Part shown: in pieces, positions 58,797 to 64,000 of the stretch | How the letters are laid out: the number at the start of each line of letters is the position of its first letter | Position numbering within the stretch: the stretch's first letter is position 1 | Assembly (NCBI GenBank): GCA_973895155.1 | Contig: OZ316893.1 | Coordinates: 23,312,001 to 23,376,000 of the forward strand | DNA length: 64,000 bases | DNA from: Marsupella aquatica | Lineage: Eukaryota; Marchantiophyta | Reading direction: 5' to 3' | The notes under the pieces: model-generated | What the model saw: the letters and a program-made list of their open reading frames with translations, nothing else | The model's database searches: none | What the model was told of the DNA's origin: nothing | Program-made: the position numbers and the translations under genes

Positions 58797-61700
58797 TTTT
58801 TGTCAGGGATTTTTTTGCACACGGCAGGCCAACTTGCTATGAGCCCTCTCAAAGTTCACTCCCCCCGTTGGTTAAGCATTCCTGAAAACCATGTCCAGGC
58901 TGTAGTTTCAGCCATGGTTTTTTGTGGTAAGTAGCCCAGACTATGAATGAGAAGCACAAAAGATTAAGACGCTCTATTATATCCCCTTGGGTCACACTTT
59001 TAGATCACCATTTTTGCCAAATTCACACATTAGCCCATATCAGTTGATTATCCTTAAATGAGATTTAGCTGGAGATTTAACAGTAGACTCCTTTAACCTA
59101 AATCTGATGGTTCTCCTTAAATCTAGGATGATCTATGAGTCCACTAGACCCCACATCTCCCTTAATTGAACATCAAAATGTAACAATGTCCAGTGCACTA
59201 TGTCACTCCGTACCATGATCAACCCAAATTTGTTATTTAAATCACTAAGTGCTATTTTAAATACATACCTGATTGTCAGTTTTTGATGTGCAATTACCAG
59301 GACACAATATGATCAGCCTGAAATCTAGGATAACTTATGAGTCCATTAGCCCCCAAATCTAATAGATATCCTTAAATCTAGGATGATCTATGATTCCATT
59401 AGCCTGAATGGAATGGTTATCCTTGGATCTAGGATGACCTATGAGTCAAAAAAAAATCTAAGAGAATTAGATAAGGAATGCATATAGTATCTTCTCCTTC
59501 ACACAAGGTAACGTAAGCAGCCCAGCAGAAAGAGAAAAAAAAACCTTAAAATCTTACCATATTGCCATTTAGGTGATAGGACCATCTCCACCAGTTTGGT
59601 GGCCAAAGCTCACCAAACAACAGAAATAGAGTTGTCTTTATGGGCATGATGTTGTTACTTACAGTTCGAAACCCCACTGAAAATCTTAGATCGAGCATCT
59701 CCACCTGTCTATTGTTCCACCCACTAAACCATCAAATGAACCAGATGGAGAGAAAACTTGGCAATCACCCTCCCCACAAGTAACCCTTAGAAGCTTCCAA
59801 ATCCAAACTGTCAACCTCCAGTTTTAGCAAAAAAGGCAGTCATTAAACCAGCTTGCTATTCAAACTTCTATTCTCATAAAACAGTAGAAAACATCCATCC
59901 ATATCCATTTGTATGGTACATTGGAAGATGGAAATGCACAATTTTTTGAGAAATGGAGGCCAGTTTGTGAGCTTTATCTCCACCTGTCAGTAAGGAATCA
60001 AGATCAGGCTGGTCAATAGCAAGATCGTTCCCTCAATGGACACTCCAATTTTTCCAAGTGTCTATTTTTTTTGGTGAAAGTGAACTTCACATTTTGGAAT
60101 GCCATCAGCATCTAAAAGTTGGTCGAGTGATAACTCGGAATGACTTTTCAAGTCCTTGTGAATTATTCAGTCGGAAAAGGTTGACCAGGCATAACATTCA
60201 TGAGATTGATCCTCATAAAGTCATCTTTTATAATTCATTGTGTCCCACTTTTAGACTCTCTTTGTTTCCATTTCTAAGAGTAAAGTCTTTTCTGTGAAAA
60301 ATGCTTAGGTGAACCTCACTTTGGGATGGATGTTTGTGCACAAGTTGCTAAATGTGTGGGATGGGCAACGTGTGATAATGGGCAGCATTGTATGATAGGG
60401 CCCAACAGGCAGCAAGAAATGTGTTTCCAAGATACACTCCTCCAGAATCTGAACTTTGCACAACGTGCATGGTACTTAAAGTATGGGAACAACCTTTTCA
60501 AGACAGCTTTTTCCCAAGTATGGACTATTATTTAGGTCCACACTATTGCAGTGGTAGATCTTTATCTCTTTTCTCCTCGTTCTAAGTTTTCGGGGGTTGT
60601 ATTTGGACCTTTGTTGCTTTTACTCTATTATTGTTTGGCCCTTTTGTTTAGAAAACGACCCTTACTCATAGACAGTATGCAACATCCAACAACAAGACAA
60701 GTAATCAATACAAGATGTACATGATTCACCTCTTCAAAGGTTACATCCATGAGAACACATAAGCTTTTTTGAACTCGAAGCAAGTCAGCAATACTGAGTA
60801 CTAAGCTCTCCCTATCTCCTAGATGACTCTATAAGAATGATCCTGAGTTCCACACACTACTATTGAGTTCTGCTATTGAATATACTATCAGCAAATCTAA
60901 CCGTAACCAAGCACGTACTTGACTATGCTTAAACTAACTACAGTTACATAGTAACTCTATAACTAAAAGTAAATGCCTAACACTTTTGTTGTAATTGTCC
61001 CTACTTTATTTTCTCTAAGAGACTTTGACTCCTTAAATTACCAGACTACGACAAGATAAGTCTTAATTACTTAGTGCACAGTTCTGGAAGCACGCTGACC
61101 ACATGGGCTAACAAAGGCGGTGGGGTGACTTTGGTCTCTAAAATTCTGTTTTAATTTGCCTTTTTATACCCCCAAATGCCTAAGTGGAAGCTCTGATGGA
61201 TACAAACATTTGGCTGCATGCATGGATGGAAAAGTGAAACTATGATGAAAACAATTGAGACATTATTAATTCACATTTACTTGTAAGTCTAGCATGTTTT
61301 ACATATAAACACAGTCATTTGACAGGTAATAGAAGTTATTCTCCTGTTTATTGTCCATACTCTTTCAACTGAAGAAGTTCTCTTGATCACCATGGGTACA
61401 CACTACTAACTATCTCGCTAACTATGTATATAACCTCTTACACTTCCGTACCATGAACTGTAAGGTTCTTGCATGTGTCCATCCAATAGCAATGCCAAAC
61501 ATATGTGTAAAATATAATGTGAATGGGGTTGATATGATTTTAGTGTAAAAAAGCTTGCCCTTCATTCAACGAGGATTTTGGGATCCCGTCCAAGGTCATT
61601 GGTTTGGATGGAGGTCCCATCCGAGCTTAGGACTTGAAAGGTGACATTTGGCAGAAATAGCTGGGTACAGACAACAAGCACAAATAAGGGGCCCAGGAAA

Positions 61701-64000
61701 TTAACTAGCCAACGGGCACCTCAGACTGACCTCTCTAATGTAATTATAAAGGCCTCTAATTTACCTTATAAGTGACCTCTTTTGAACAGAACTTCATGCT
61801 CCTATAGACCATAACTGTTGACCATGTAACTTGGATGTTACTAGCAACTTTTGTGGCCCAACATGTGAGCATTTGTATTACACATACTATTTGAGTTCAA
61901 AATAGTTTTTGAGGATGGTCCATTCACACTTCTTTGTCTTTAGAAACCCCAAGGGTCCTCTTTAATAATGTAGAAACGTAATCTTTTGGGTAAGCCTTTT
62001 TAAACTCCCCAATGTAGCTTTTCAATTAAAGGAGGAAGCTTCCAGACCTTTTTAGTATCTTTATTATTTCTAAATTCTAGTCCGAATACCCATGCACATG
62101 CGCAGGAATAGCTCTTGATACCCAGATTCCCCATGTCCATCCCTACTAGTTTGCATAGTCTAAATATAAAAAGTCTGTTACCAGATAAATTATGGCCTAT
62201 GAGTTCACTCTACTGAGTAAGACATGAACGGTAAACTTCAATTGCAAATTATCATAGAGATTTTGGGCCCTGTCCAGGTTGGGTTGAAAAACTTTGATCT
62301 CATGCTGAATTTTTGTGAACAAGGTTTAGCTACTTTGTCACGAAAGATGTTTTAATTGACAATACTGTCACCGTTTGAATTGTATATACAAATATATCAC
62401 TATTTTCATACATGGACAACAAGTTCACTGACCTAACCAAGGTAGTCATATACAGAAAACATGACATATTTATAAATAGAATATAAACAATGGCAGATTT
62501 GTCAACTGGAACCTTGACTGGAACATCTTAGTGGCAATGCAATTAAAAGCTATTTTTGTAGAATACCTGTACTTCATCTGTGGTAATGGGGAGCAATATT
62601 TCTCAAGCAAAGAGCAGATAATTGTGGATGAAGATTGAGTGACTCTGTCCTTCAAAGATAGAAAGCTTTCTGCCCCAGACAAATTTGCGCTCAACAAACT
62701 CAGTGATGCAAGCCATTTGGCTCTCCAACCGAGACTTTGCCTATTGCTATATAGGAGGGTTGGATACATCCACCATGGTCACGTACAAAGGAAATATTGC
62801 CGCAAGCAGAAAGGAAGCATGCAATCTCAGAAATGATGTGATTGGGAGCAAAAACATATTGATCCTTGCTTGCCCAATTCCACTCCATGGAATCACCATG
62901 TTTCAGCAGACAGCAATGGGTAGTAGCATTGATTCCAAATGTATTGATGTGGGATTGTTTAGATTGATTTTGCTTGCGGCCACATTACTCTCCAATAGTG
63001 TTATGCACAAACAGAATGAGCATTAGTGCCCCTAATATTGCTTACTGCCTGCACTATTAGTGATAATCCATAATAGCAGCATAAAGCAAGTAATTTTTGG
63101 TCTACACAAATAGTGTTACCAAATTCCAATTGTAGTGAACAGTGACAGTTGCTACATGTCCTGAAGGTGGTGGGGTTTGACTTTTGTCTCAAAACAATCT
63201 TTTAAATAGTGTCTTTAAGAGAAAGTTGATCTCCGCGATGGACCAATCATGTTTCAATCACATGCAAAATGTGAGCGTTCAATACAATGAGGTTTGAGTA
63301 AAAAAGTACCCTCTCAACATTATCTGTAAAGGATTGAAAAGTCCATTCAATCGTCGTGTTCTTATGTTAGATATGGAAGCTTTGGTTTTCCTTCAAAACT
63401 CCAGGGTAGCCTTTTTCTTGAAGCGCCACTGTCCCCTACGCAAAACCTGGCGGACCAGGTTACTGAAATAAACCAAAATGGGCTCAAAACAGTAAAAAAG
63501 TGCTCTATTTTGTCTTCCCCAAACCTGGTGGACAATGGTGGCTTAAAACGGGAAAAGTCCCTCGAGCAAGCGGCACACTGGCTTGCAGGACTAGGTGTTA
63601 AATCTACACCTAGTCATGACCTCCATACAATTAGCCAGAACACAAACCACAACAAGATAGTGGTAACCCACAATCCAAGTGGCGCAAACGAACATGTGTT
63701 TTGGTTTGTGGTCCAGCAATAGTGTAGGTGCAGATTCAACTCATAGTGGAGGAGGGGAAAATACGGGGGTTACTCTTTTGTATTTATATAAACTGTGGGT
63801 TTTATTAGACTGTCAACATTGAACTAGTTGATGATGTCCACCAGGATTTCCATCGCCCTTGGACCAGATTCCCGGACCCCCACTATGGTTCTCGAGGGCA
63901 GGGTTCTGCCTCCTGTGCATGTTCCGTGCCCCCGCACACACCCCCCCCCCCCCCCCCCGTGACTCCCTCTTTCCAGGGCCCAATGCCTCTTCCAAAGTAT
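58797..64000. other. AT-rich intergenic DNA, no gene recognised
   Basis: Includes loosely repeated CTAGGATGATCTATGAGTCC-like phrases (59125-59450), a solitary copy of the 5.5-kb minisatellite unit (61422-61470) and a poly-C run (63940-63958). Open frames at 62639-63026 lack a known domain and convincing splice signals. Confidence 0.5.

Noticed and set aside
58740-58800. tRNA or small-RNA gene around the hairpin
   Set aside because: A single 10-bp stem without cloverleaf arms or B-box-like sequence; kept only as a hairpin.
62639-63026. Overlapping open frames of 65 and 113 codons
   Set aside because: The two frames overlap in different phases with no domain and no clear donor or acceptor.
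63940-63958. Poly-C tract as a signal
   Set aside because: A homopolymer with no other context; also prone to sequencing error.

Overview
The window looks like nuclear DNA of a non-seed land plant (bryophyte, lycophyte or fern grade). Introns are short to medium with GT/AG ends. Two products carry plastid-type N-termini (a FLU homologue and a TrpD-like protein), and there are plant-type Raf-like kinase and senescence-domain (ERD7-like) genes. A complete CDC14 phosphatase gene is present, a family that flowering plants are generally reported to lack. The species cannot be named from the sequence.

Layout: (1) 183-2054 (+), a single-exon, divergent anthranilate-phosphoribosyltransferase-like gene. 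(2) 2.1-7.4 kb, non-coding, with three tandem-repeat arrays. (3) 7440-9723 (+), a five-exon FLU gene (TPR regulator of tetrapyrrole synthesis). (4) 11742-17388 (+), a split gene of the AtuA-like (DUF1446) family with a minisatellite in intron 1. (5) 19274-26109 (-), a 14-exon CDC14 gene rebuilt here in full (666 codons), convergent with the AtuA-like gene. (6) 26-30 kb, repeats. (7) 30214-32849 (-), a four-exon ERD7/senescence-domain gene. (8) 33-40 kb, AT-rich DNA with several tandem repeats. (9) 39975-41357 (-), a single-exon Raf-like kinase. (10) 42-52 kb, gene-poor repeats including two inverted-repeat elements. (11) about 52.1-53.1 kb (+), a broken NB-ARC resistance-type gene. (12) 55063-56514 (+), an intronless major-facilitator transporter whose sequence and codon use look fungal (ascomycete Dal5/allantoate permease-like). 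It lies between plant-style repeats and is preceded by a duplicated leader that creates a five-codon upstream ORF. (13) 56.5-64 kb, repeats and nothing recognisable.

The genes are independent eukaryotic units, not a pathway cluster. The strongest candidates for novelty are the fungus-like transporter with its duplicated leader (probable horizontal transfer), the plant CDC14 gene, the uncharacterised plant AtuA-like gene, and the non-autonomous inverted-repeat elements. All exon joins were read by eye from splice consensus, reading phase and family similarity. No alignment or search was run.
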